A stretch of 5,903 bases of DNA. Origin: an uncultured Clostridia bacterium (GTDB lineage: Bacteria; Bacillota; Clostridia; Oscillospirales; Acutalibacteraceae). The number at the start of each line of letters is the position of its first letter. The stretch's first letter is position 1. Below are positions 1-5,878 of this stretch, piece after piece. The DNA lies in NCBI GenBank assembly GCA_946187095.1, contig CAMHPW010000076.1:1-5903 (forward strand), given 5' to 3'. The notes under the pieces were generated by a model. The model was given only the letters and a program-made list of their open reading frames with translations, was not told the origin of the DNA and searched no databases. Made by a program: the position numbers and the translations under genes.

Positions 1-1
1 C

Positions 2-1024
2 GAGAAAGAACGCCTCATCAAAGAAGGAAAGATTAAGCGGAGCAAGAAGACAGCTTCCGATAGGAATGAGAATGAAATACAGGCAGAATATGTCGCTGAG
101 ATAAAGCTGAGAAATCTGAATAAAGAATATATTTTAAAGCGTATCGAGGATATCGGACAGCTTGAAAAGGATATTTCTGAATTGGAAGAAATAGTCGGCA
201 GTACGGCAAAGATAAAGAAGATTATCATTAAGGAGCTTGAAAATATTATTAAAAAGTACGGACAGCCGAGAAAAAGCATGATAATCTATGCAGACGATAT
301 GGAAGAAGAGGAAGTTGTGGAAGAAGTGCCCGATTATGCGGTGAATTTGTTCTTTACGAAAGAGGGATATTTCAAGAAAATCACGCCGTTGTCTTTGCGA
401 ATGGGCGGTGAACAGAAATTCAAAGAGGGTGACGAGATGTTACAGCACTTTGAAACGACGAATAATACGGATATTATTTTCTTTTCGGACAGGTGTCAGG
501 CATACAAGGCGAAAGCCCCGATGTTTGCGGATACAAAGGCAAGTGTATTGGGTGAATATATTCCGTCAAAGTTAGAGTTTGACGAGGGCGAAAATGCCGT
601 TTACATGATACCGACAAAGGATTATCAAGGCTGTTTGTTTTTCTTTTTCGAGAACGGCAAGGCGGCAAAAGTGCCTTTGGAGTCGTATGCGACAAAGACG
701 AACAGAAAGAAATTGACGGGTGCATACTCTGATAAAGACAAATTGGCGGCTGTCGTGTATGCGGAAAATGATGAATGTGAGATCATGGTGAAATCGTCAT
801 CGGGCAGGATATTGATATTCAAATCGGCTGATCTGCTGGCAAAAACGTCAAGGAATACGCAGGGAGTGGCATTGTTCAAACTGAAAAAAGGTCACAGGAT
901 CATGACGGCGGAAGTGTATCATGAGGGGATGCTGGTAAATCCTGACAGATACAGGGCAAAAACGATTCCGTCAATGGGGCAGTTGCCGAGAGGTGACGAA
1001 AGCGGTGAACAGATGAAATTATGA
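2..1024 (+). CDS. parC: Type II DNA topoisomerase subunit A (ParC/GyrA family), C-terminal part
   Basis: Partial gene: the frame is open from base 2, so the start codon and the catalytic half with the active-site tyrosine lie upstream. The remaining 340 residues match the end of a topoisomerase IV/gyrase A subunit, which cuts and rejoins DNA and partners a ParE/GyrB ATPase. Residues about 20-95 are the helical C-gate/coiled-coil region (QAEYVAEIKLRNLNKEYI, then KYGQPRKSMI, equivalent to the 'YGxxRrT' end of GyrA). A Glu-rich linker follows at 100-109, then beta-pinwheel strands: FFTKEGYFKKITP (116-128), IFFSDRCQAYK (159-169), LFFFFENGKAAKV (212-224), and SRNTQGVALFKLKKG (283-297). No Q(R/K)RGGKG GyrA box is visible; the equivalent place reads LRMGGEQKFKEGD, which favours a ParC-like decatenase over a supercoiling gyrase. 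The family call is firm. The ParC versus second-GyrA choice is an inference, because only the C-terminus is seen. It ends 129 nt before secG. Confidence 0.88.
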   Translation, partial: EKERLIKEGKIKRSKKTASDRNENEIQAEYVAEIKLRNLNKEYILKRIEDIGQLEKDISELEEIVGSTAKIKKIIIKELENIIKKYGQPRKSMIIYADDMEEEEVVEEVPDYAVNLFFTKEGYFKKITPLSLRMGGEQKFKEGDEMLQHFETTNNTDIIFFSDRCQAYKAKAPMFADTKASVLGEYIPSKLEFDEGENAVYMIPTKDYQGCLFFFFENGKAAKVPLESYATKTNRKKLTGAYSDKDKLAAVVYAENDECEIMVKSSSGRILIFKSADLLAKTSRNTQGVALFKLKKGHRIMTAEVYHEGMLVNPDRYRAKTIPSMGQLPRGDESGEQMKL

Positions 1025-1039
1025 AATCTGACAAAAACG

Positions 1040-1100
1040 CAAAATAAAATTTTATGAATAAAAGCAGGTAAATTTTGATAAATGTCTTGATTTTATTTTG
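1040..1100. repeat. AT-rich inverted repeat upstream of and inside the secG promoter
   Basis: Eleven bases at 1040-1050 (CAAAATAAAAT) are an exact inverted copy of 1090-1100 (ATTTTATTTTG), separated by 39 nt. The right arm covers the end of the -35 hexamer and the start of the promoter spacer. A separate perfect 12-bp palindrome, ATAAAATTTTAT, overlaps the left arm at 1044-1055. This could be an operator pair or a weak structure at the end of the upstream transcript. Chance similarity in AT-rich DNA is also quite possible. Confidence 0.3.
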
Positions 1101-1115
1101 TGATTGTGTTATCAT
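1087..1115 (+). promoter_or_regulatory. Predicted housekeeping sigma (SigA-type) promoter of secG
   Basis: A -35 hexamer TTGATT (1087-1092) is followed by a 17-nt spacer and the -10 hexamer TATCAT (1110-1115). A TG at 1107-1108 makes it an extended -10 element. Expected transcription start is near 1122, giving a leader of about 30 nt before the secG ATG at 1154. It is the best promoter match I found between genes in the window, and it implies secG is transcribed separately from the topoisomerase gene. Confidence 0.65.
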
Positions 1116-1153
1116 AAGAAGGCATTGTTAAAGTAATTGGAGGATTATTAAAT

Positions 1154-1606
1154 ATGGGAATTTGGGAAATTTTGGTCGGAGCATTCGTATTGATATTTTC
1201 GGTAATTATGATAATTGTCATCATACTGCAGGAAGGACATGATTCGGGACTTGGCACGATCACGGGCGGAGCGGATTCATTCCTCAAAAGAGGCAAGGCG
1301 AAGACAGCAGATGCCCTGTTTGCAAAGATAACAAAATACTGTGCAATAGCATTTTTCTTTCTTGTTGTTTTGCTCAATGCACTGTCCTATTTCGGTCTGA
1401 CAGGCAAGCCGAGTGACAGTAAAGAAACATCAACACCTGAAACATCTGTTGTTTCGGAAGTTTCCACAGAGGAAGGCTCAACAGCAGGTGAAGAAACATC
1501 GGAACAGACTTCCACGGAAACAACTGAAAGTGTTGCAGAGAGTTCAGCGGAAGCAGCTGAAAGTTCAGCAGAAGAAACTGCAGAGAGTTCTTCAACAGAG
1601 GAATAA
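1154..1606 (+). CDS. secG: Preprotein translocase subunit SecG with long acidic Ser/Thr/Glu tail
   Basis: SecG is the small membrane subunit of the SecYEG channel and helps SecA-driven protein export. The 150-residue product has the family layout: a first membrane helix at about 4-25, a loop carrying ILQEGHDSGLGTITGGADSF (compare the usual LLQ...GGL...GG), and a second helix at about 62-82. Usual SecG is roughly 70-110 residues. Here residues 91-150 add a low-complexity tail in which 45 of 60 residues are Glu, Ser or Thr, with no Lys or Arg. With the known SecG topology (both ends outside) this tail would be extracytoplasmic; that is inferred. The start is clear: GGAGGA at 1139-1144 lies 9 nt before the ATG. 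A promoter precedes the gene and an intrinsic terminator follows, so it may be a monocistronic unit. Confidence 0.93.
   Translation: MGIWEILVGAFVLIFSVIMIIVIILQEGHDSGLGTITGGADSFLKRGKAKTADALFAKITKYCAIAFFFLVVLLNALSYFGLTGKPSDSKETSTPETSVVSEVSTEEGSTAGEETSEQTSTETTESVAESSAEAAESSAEETAESSSTEE
1535..1603 (+). repeat. Short degenerate tandem repeats encoding the SecG tail (AESS units)
   Basis: The end of secG encodes three AESS motifs at residues 128-131, 135-138 and 143-146. At DNA level GCAGAGAGTTC occurs exactly at 1535-1545 and 1580-1590, with the variant GCTGAAAGTTC at 1556-1566. The spacing of 21 and 24 nt keeps the frame. This pattern suggests in-frame slippage or duplication, so tail length may vary between strains. 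Confidence 0.6.
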
Positions 1607-1629
1607 TGTCTGTATCAAAATAATCAAAC

Positions 1630-1671
1630 AAGGCATCTTCAGTGTTGTTTTGCTGAAGGTGCTTTATTTTT
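1630..1671 (+). terminator. Intrinsic (Rho-independent) terminator after secG
   Basis: The left arm AAGGCATCTTCAG (1630-1642) pairs over 13 positions with CTGAAGGTGCTTT (1653-1665), using two G-U wobbles. The loop is 10 nt (1643-1652), and the T-rich tract TATTTTT ends at 1671. It begins 24 nt after the secG stop. The T-tract runs straight into the ribosome binding site of the next gene at 1672, leaving no room for a promoter between them. The downstream operon therefore needs read-through, or a promoter inside or before this hairpin. Confidence 0.85.
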
Positions 1672-1681
1672 AGGAAGGTGA
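1672..1681 (+). promoter_or_regulatory. Ribosome binding site that sets the cca start
   Basis: AGGAAGGTGA (1672-1681) contains AGGTGA, complementary to the 3' end of 16S rRNA. The GTG at 1678 lies inside this site and cannot be its start. The in-frame GTG at 1687 is 5 nt downstream of the site and is the preferred start. Confidence 0.65.
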
Positions 1682-1686
1682 AAGAT

Positions 1687-3033
1687 GTGGAGATCACAAT
1701 ACCCTCAGCGGTAGACAAAATTATTCAAAAATTGGAAGAAAACGGATATGAAGCGTATGCAGTAGGCGGCTGTGTGCGTGACAGCGTGATGGGCAAAGTA
1801 CCGAGTGACTGGGATATATGCACATCTTCCCTGCCAGAAGAGACGCTGGAATGTCTGAATGCGGAGAATATTATCAAAAACGGCTTGAAGCATGGGACGG
1901 TCACGGTGCGTGTTGACGGAGAAAATTATGAAATAACGACTTTCAGGACAGACGGGGAATATCTTGACAACAGACATCCCGAAAGTGTGACATTTGTCAG
2001 AAATCTGAAAGAGGATCTGGCAAGGCGTGATTTTACCATGAATGCCCTTGCCTACAGTAACAGCAGAGGCTTGCAGGATTGTTTTGACGGTCTGAAAGAT
2101 ATTGAGAATGGGATTATCAGATGTGTAGGCAGCCCCGACAGACGATTCGGTGAAGATGCCTTGAGAATATTGAGGGCATTGAGATTTTCAAGTGTGCTTG
2201 GATTTGAGATAGAAAAGAAAACGGCAAAGAGTATCCGTAAAAATGCCTATCTGCTGAAAAATATATCAGTCGAGAGGATCATGAGTGAATTTGTCAGGAT
2301 ACTTTGCGGAAAGAATGCGGAAAGGATTTTGCTGGAATATCCCGATGTGATTGCGGAGATATTGCCCGAAGTCAGAAATATGGCAGGCTTTGAACAGCAT
2401 AATCCGCATCATGTCTATGACGTTTGGACGCATACGGTGAAAGTGATCGCAGGAGTCAGACCGACAAAGACTTTGAGACTGGCGGCACTGTTTCATGACA
2501 TGGGAAAGCCGAAGGCTTTCAAAATGGACGAAAAGGGTGTAGGGCATTTCAAGGGACATCCTGATATCAGTGAAAAAATTGCCGAAAGCGAATTGAAACG
2601 TCTCAAAAGTGATAACAGGACTCTGAAGGATGTATGTAAATTAGTGAAATATCATGATGTCAGACCGTATGTCAATAAAAGCATCAGGAGATATATCGCA
2701 AATGTCGGCATGGATATGTTCGAAGATATGCTTGAGCTGAAAAGAGCGGATACAAGGGCACAAAGTCCTGCCTATCTTGAAGATACGCTGAAATATATCG
2801 ATTTTCTGGAAGATATGTACAGGTCGGAAAAAGAAAAGAACAATGATTTCACTTTGAAGACTTTGAAAATCAACGGTGAAGATTTGAAAAAAATAGGCTT
2901 TTCGGACGGCAGGGCAATCGGATATTGCCTGAATACTTTGCTTTTGCAGGTGATCGACGGAGAAATAGAAAATAACAGGGATATTCTTCTGGAATATGCC
3001 GGAAATATGACACAGAGAGAAAAATTTTTGTGA
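1687..3033 (+). CDS. cca: CCA tRNA nucleotidyltransferase with HD domain
   Basis: This cytoplasmic enzyme adds or repairs the 3' CCA end of tRNAs without a nucleic acid template. The 448 residues show a class II (bacterial) poly(A) polymerase-like head: GGCVRD at 27-32, the metal-binding pair D41 and D43 in SDWDICTS, a third acidic candidate E82 in YEITTFR, RRDFTMNA at 113-120, and the nucleotide-selecting motif E156-D157-x-x-R160. The flexible loop around 86-103 (FRTDGEYLDNRHPESVTF) is present. CC-only enzymes lack it, so full CCA addition (or A addition) is favoured. An HD phosphohydrolase domain follows, with H249, H270-D271 in FHDMGKP and H323-D324; in family members this domain has phosphatase/phosphodiesterase activity. 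GTG 1687 is chosen over GTG 1678 because the latter overlaps the Shine-Dalgarno site. It is first in a four-gene run, and no promoter of its own was found. Confidence 0.94.
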   Translation: MEITIPSAVDKIIQKLEENGYEAYAVGGCVRDSVMGKVPSDWDICTSSLPEETLECLNAENIIKNGLKHGTVTVRVDGENYEITTFRTDGEYLDNRHPESVTFVRNLKEDLARRDFTMNALAYSNSRGLQDCFDGLKDIENGIIRCVGSPDRRFGEDALRILRALRFSSVLGFEIEKKTAKSIRKNAYLLKNISVERIMSEFVRILCGKNAERILLEYPDVIAEILPEVRNMAGFEQHNPHHVYDVWTHTVKVIAGVRPTKTLRLAALFHDMGKPKAFKMDEKGVGHFKGHPDISEKIAESELKRLKSDNRTLKDVCKLVKYHDVRPYVNKSIRRYIANVGMDMFEDMLELKRADTRAQSPAYLEDTLKYIDFLEDMYRSEKEKNNDFTLKTLKINGEDLKKIGFSDGRAIGYCLNTLLLQVIDGEIENNRDILLEYAGNMTQREKFL

Positions 3034-3054
3034 TAATATGGGAAAAGGCAATAT

Positions 3055-3064
3055 AGGAGTGGAG
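3055..3064 (+). promoter_or_regulatory. Ribosome binding site that sets the DnaD-like gene start
   Basis: AGGAGTGGAG (3055-3064) lies just upstream of ATG 3068; its AGGAG core (3055-3059) has 8-nt spacing. The in-frame ATG at 3038, 4 nt after the cca stop, has no purine-rich site in front of it. The protein from 3068 begins MEYSINPEVW, the sort of N-terminus expected for this family. Confidence 0.75.
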
Positions 3065-3067
3065 AAA

Positions 3068-4033
3068 ATGGAGTACAGCATCAATCCTGAAGTATGGAAA
3101 AGTGTGTTTGCCGTACCGGGAGTCATTGTGGATGAAAATATCAGGCTGTCAGGGGCAGCACAGCTTAAAGTGCTTTTATGGGTGCTGAGGCATTGGGGAG
3201 AAAATTTCACTATAGAAGATATCTCAAAGGCTCTGGGAATGCAGTCGGCGGATGTCAAGGATTGTATGCAGTACTGGTGTGAGCTGGGTGTCATGCAGAC
3301 GGCAGAGTTCCAAAAGAAAACGGAAGATCAAAAGCCCGATGAAGAAAAAGAAGACAAACAAAGGAAAGTTGTCATACTGAAACCGCAAAAACCCGATACA
3401 GCCCACGTTGCCGAGATGATACTGCATGATAAAGACGTTGCATACATGATGAATTTTGCGGAAAGCATTTTCGGCAGACTGCTCAGTCATAATGACAAAT
3501 CGACACTTTTGCATATACATGAATATTATTCCATGCCGATAGAAGTGATCGTGATGATGCTGGAGTATCTGTCGGGTGCAGGAAAATGCAGTACAAAGTA
3601 TATTGAGCAGTTGGCGGCAGACTGGTGGCAGAAGGGCATCACAACACTGGAAAGTGCCGAAAAACAGATACAGTATCTCACGGAAAGCGAAAAATTGGTG
3701 CATAAATGGCTTGTGATCATCGGTCAGTCGGGCAGACCTGCTACAGAAGATGAGATAACTACGGCAAATTTATGGTTTGGCGAGTGGAAAATGACGGAAG
3801 AAATGGTAAAATTAGCCTATGAAAAGTGCGTGACCAATACAGGCAAATTTACATACGGCTATATCAAAAGGATAGTCGAGGGCTGGCATGAAAAAGGCAT
3901 CACAACTCTTGAAAAAGCTAAAAAAGAACAACCGGACAAAAAGAACGCAAAATCGACCGGCAGATATAAAGCAACGTATGATATAGCAGCATATGAAAGT
4001 GTCAACGAGGCAGACAGCGAGGAGTGGGATTGA
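3068..4033 (+). CDS. DnaD/DnaB-type primosome protein with two DnaD repeats
   Basis: Proteins of this family remodel DNA at origins or restart sites and, with a DnaI/DnaC loader, bring in the replicative helicase. The 321 residues divide into an N-terminal winged-helix-like part (about 20-78; AAQLKVLLWVLRHW and a second recognition-type helix), a charged linker (82-108), and two DnaD (DDBH2) repeats. Each repeat ends in the family's YxxxIxxxW motif: YIEQLAADW at 178-186 (Leu for Ile) and YIKRIVEGW at 265-273, both followed by KGITTLE. A basic, probably disordered tail closes the protein. One DDBH1 plus two DDBH2 units is the layout of Bacillus subtilis DnaB (472 aa) rather than DnaD (232 aa, one DDBH2), although it is much shorter than DnaB. 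B. subtilis dnaB also sits next to dnaI. I leave the symbol blank because DnaD and DnaB roles cannot be told apart from sequence. The start at 3068 rather than 3038 is set by the ribosome binding site. Confidence 0.9.
   Translation: MEYSINPEVWKSVFAVPGVIVDENIRLSGAAQLKVLLWVLRHWGENFTIEDISKALGMQSADVKDCMQYWCELGVMQTAEFQKKTEDQKPDEEKEDKQRKVVILKPQKPDTAHVAEMILHDKDVAYMMNFAESIFGRLLSHNDKSTLLHIHEYYSMPIEVIVMMLEYLSGAGKCSTKYIEQLAADWWQKGITTLESAEKQIQYLTESEKLVHKWLVIIGQSGRPATEDEITTANLWFGEWKMTEEMVKLAYEKCVTNTGKFTYGYIKRIVEGWHEKGITTLEKAKKEQPDKKNAKSTGRYKATYDIAAYESVNEADSEEWD
4019..4024 (+). promoter_or_regulatory. Ribosome binding site favouring a TTG start for the helicase loader
   Basis: GAGGAG (4019-4024) lies inside the end of the upstream gene. 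It overlaps the alternative GTG at 4024 and sits 5 nt before TTG 4030. That TTG shares bases with the TGA stop of the DnaD-like gene (TTGA, 4030-4033), a stop/start arrangement typical of translational coupling. Confidence 0.6.
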
Positions 4034-5022
4034 AATTGGGATATTCAAATGAAACTTATAAACAGGCAAGAGAAATGCTGGAAAAGCAGCGTATCAGAAA
4101 TGAACGGGAACTGGAAAACAGGAGAGCAATATTATATAAGCGTTCGCCAAGGGCGGAACAGCTTGAACAGAGTATTGCAAGGACTTCCATAGCAGCCGCA
4201 AGGATCATATTCAAAGGCGGCAATGTGAAGGAAGAAATGGAAAAGCTCAAAGAAAAAAATCTTGCGGCACAGGCGGAATTGGAAAGCATTATCAGGCGGC
4301 TGGGATTTTCCGAAAATTATCTTGATATACAATACAGATGCGGCAAATGTCACGATACAGGTTATGCCAATGATAAAATGTGTGAATGCATGAAGAAAAT
4401 TTGCAGAGATATCGAGTATCAAAAGCTGAATGAACTGTCACCGCTGGAACTGTCGGGTTTTGATACATTTTCGCTTGAATACTATTCTGATGACGGCAGT
4501 GATGCCGAACGTATCATGAGAAGGATCTTCAATCGCTGTAAGAAATATGCGGAGGAGTTTTCGGTAAAAACATACAGTATGCTGTTTCAGGGCGGTCCGG
4601 GACTCGGCAAAACACATCTTTCCCTTGCAATCGCACAGGAAGTGATCAATAGCGGTTATGGAGTGGTGTATGTGTCGGCACCGGTCATATTTGACAGGAT
4701 AGAAAACGAACATTTTGACTTCCAGAAAAGTGAATTTGACACGATCAGTCATCTTACAGAATGTGACCTGCTGATCATTGATGACTTGGGAACGGAGAGC
4801 ATTACAAAATTCAAATCGGCAGCGATATATAATATCATCAATGCGAGAATGTTGTCATCAAAGCCTATGATAATCAGTACAAATATGACATTGGGTGAGA
4901 TAGAAAACAGATATGATGAAAGGATCGTGTCGAGACTGATAGGGAATATGGCAAGAATAGAGTTTGTGGGTTCGGATATACGTCAGAAGAAAAAAAGACA
5001 AAATTCCAAGGAGATTGAATGA
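4030..5022 (+). CDS. dnaI: DnaI/DnaC-family AAA+ helicase loader
   Basis: This ATPase loads the hexameric replicative helicase onto single-stranded DNA at origins or stalled forks. With TTG 4030 as residue 1 the product has 330 residues. A charged helical N-terminal region (about 1-98) is followed by a Cys cluster C104-x2-C107-x10-C118-x-C120, probably the zinc-binding helicase-interaction module of DnaI. The AAA+ core has Walker A GGPGLGKTH (188-196), Walker B DLLIIDDLG (246-254), a sensor-1 region ISTNM with N285, and a likely arginine finger in RYDERIVSRL (294-303). The length is close to B. subtilis DnaI (about 311 aa). The name dnaC is also used for this family, but in B. subtilis dnaC is the helicase itself. 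The gene overlaps the DnaD-like gene by 4 nt, which supports a joint role. GTG 4024 is a possible alternative start, adding two residues. Confidence 0.92.
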   Translation: MKLGYSNETYKQAREMLEKQRIRNERELENRRAILYKRSPRAEQLEQSIARTSIAAARIIFKGGNVKEEMEKLKEKNLAAQAELESIIRRLGFSENYLDIQYRCGKCHDTGYANDKMCECMKKICRDIEYQKLNELSPLELSGFDTFSLEYYSDDGSDAERIMRRIFNRCKKYAEEFSVKTYSMLFQGGPGLGKTHLSLAIAQEVINSGYGVVYVSAPVIFDRIENEHFDFQKSEFDTISHLTECDLLIIDDLGTESITKFKSAAIYNIINARMLSSKPMIISTNMTLGEIENRYDERIVSRLIGNMARIEFVGSDIRQKKKRQNSKEIE

Positions 5023-5023
5023 A

Positions 5024-5878
5024 ATGGCAAAAATATTACTGAGTGCAGACAGTACCTGCGACATATCGGGTAAACTTCTGGAAAGGTGCAGGGCGAAACT
5101 GATACCTCTGCATATTATTCTCAATGAAAAGAGTTATGATGACGGAGTGGATATCAAACCGGATGATATCTATGCGAATTTCGCCAGGACAGGAAAACTT
5201 CCGAAAACTTCGGCGATCAATGCACAGGAATATATCGATACATTCAAGCCCTATATCGATGACGGCTATGACATTATCCATGTCAATTTAGGCTCGGCAA
5301 TTTCCTCTTCCTATCAGAACTGCGTTGTGGCGGCGGGTGAATTTGACGGTCACCTGTATCCGATCAATTCATGTAATTTATCTTCGGGCAGCGGTCATCT
5401 TGTCATAGAGGCGGCAAGGCGAATCGAAAAAGGCATGGCGGCAGCCGAAATTGCAGAGGAAATCAAAGCCCTTGTCCCGAAGTGCCATGCGAGCTTTATC
5501 ATAGATAAGCTGGATTATCTCAGGGCAGGCGGCAGATGTTCAACCCTTGCCATGCTCGGTGCGAATCTGCTGAAATTAAAGCCCTGTATAGAAGTGAACA
5601 ATGCAGACGGTTCCATGACAGTCGGCAAGAAATACAGGGGCAAACTTGAAACGGTCCTTTTGCAGTATGTGCATGAACAGCTTGACAAATATGAAAATAT
5701 CCGGAATGACAAGATATTCATTACCCATGCAGGCATCGGTGACGAATATGTGGAAATCGTCAGGAATGAGCTTGATAAGCTCCACTATTTCACGGAGATA
5801 TTCATAGAACGTGCAAGCTGTACGATTTCATCTCATTGTGGTCCCGGCACGCTTGGCATACTCTTTATGACGGAATAA
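5024..5878 (+). CDS. DegV family protein (fatty-acid-binding, FakB-like)
   Basis: DegV proteins bind a fatty acid in a deep pocket. Characterised members (FakB) present it to the kinase FakA, which makes acyl phosphate for membrane lipid synthesis. The 284 residues are full length for the family (about 280). They show the landmarks in order: SADSTCDIS (7-15), KTSAINAQEY (61-70, the TS ligand-contact region), GSAISSSYQNC (90-100, usually SGTYQSA), LRAGGRCS (166-173, the LRxGGR signature), and SSHCGPGTLGILF (269-281). No FakA is in the window, so the ligand and partner are unknown. The start ATG 5024 follows AAGGAG (5008-5013) by 10 nt and lies 1 nt after the loader stop, so it is co-transcribed. 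In-frame upstream sequence from 4964 lies inside the loader gene and is not needed. Confidence 0.92.
   Translation: MAKILLSADSTCDISGKLLERCRAKLIPLHIILNEKSYDDGVDIKPDDIYANFARTGKLPKTSAINAQEYIDTFKPYIDDGYDIIHVNLGSAISSSYQNCVVAAGEFDGHLYPINSCNLSSGSGHLVIEAARRIEKGMAAAEIAEEIKALVPKCHASFIIDKLDYLRAGGRCSTLAMLGANLLKLKPCIEVNNADGSMTVGKKYRGKLETVLLQYVHEQLDKYENIRNDKIFITHAGIGDEYVEIVRNELDKLHYFTEIFIERASCTISSHCGPGTLGILFMTE

Noticed and set aside
474..879. Minus-strand open frames of 83-84 aa opposite the topoisomerase gene
   Set aside because: They lie wholly inside a well-supported coding region, have no recognisable domain, and their composition looks like antisense of the real gene.
1025..1075. Intrinsic terminator after the topoisomerase gene
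   Set aside because: The only symmetric elements are AT-only palindromes without a GC-containing stem, and no stem is followed directly by a T-run. Termination here may be Rho-dependent or absent.
1591..1618. Possible promoter for the cca operon (TTCAAC, 16 nt, TATCAA)
   Set aside because: Both hexamers match the consensus poorly and there is no properly placed extended -10 TG. Such matches are common in AT-rich DNA, and it would also place the secG terminator in its leader.
1413..1673. 86-aa plus-strand frame overlapping secG, rich in Lys/Gln/Arg
   Set aside because: It is a shifted reading of the repetitive secG tail that runs on through the terminator. The basic, Gln-rich composition follows directly from the Glu/Ser repeats read in another frame.
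1607..1686. Riboswitch or tRNA-sensing T-box leader before the tRNA enzyme gene
   Set aside because: The region is only 80 nt and is fully accounted for by a simple terminator and a ribosome binding site. No T-box core or other conserved leader motif is visible.
2641..3294. 217-aa minus-strand frame across the cca/DnaD-like junction
   Set aside because: Both plus-strand genes it overlaps have clear family motifs. The antisense frame shows no domain and has no promoter or ribosome binding site that I could see.
3068..5022. Prophage replication module (DnaD-like plus DnaC-like pairs are common in phages)
   Set aside because: The pair is flanked by chromosomal housekeeping genes (cca, degV) at operon spacing. 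No phage repressor, integrase, SSB or attachment repeat is seen, and codon style matches the neighbours.
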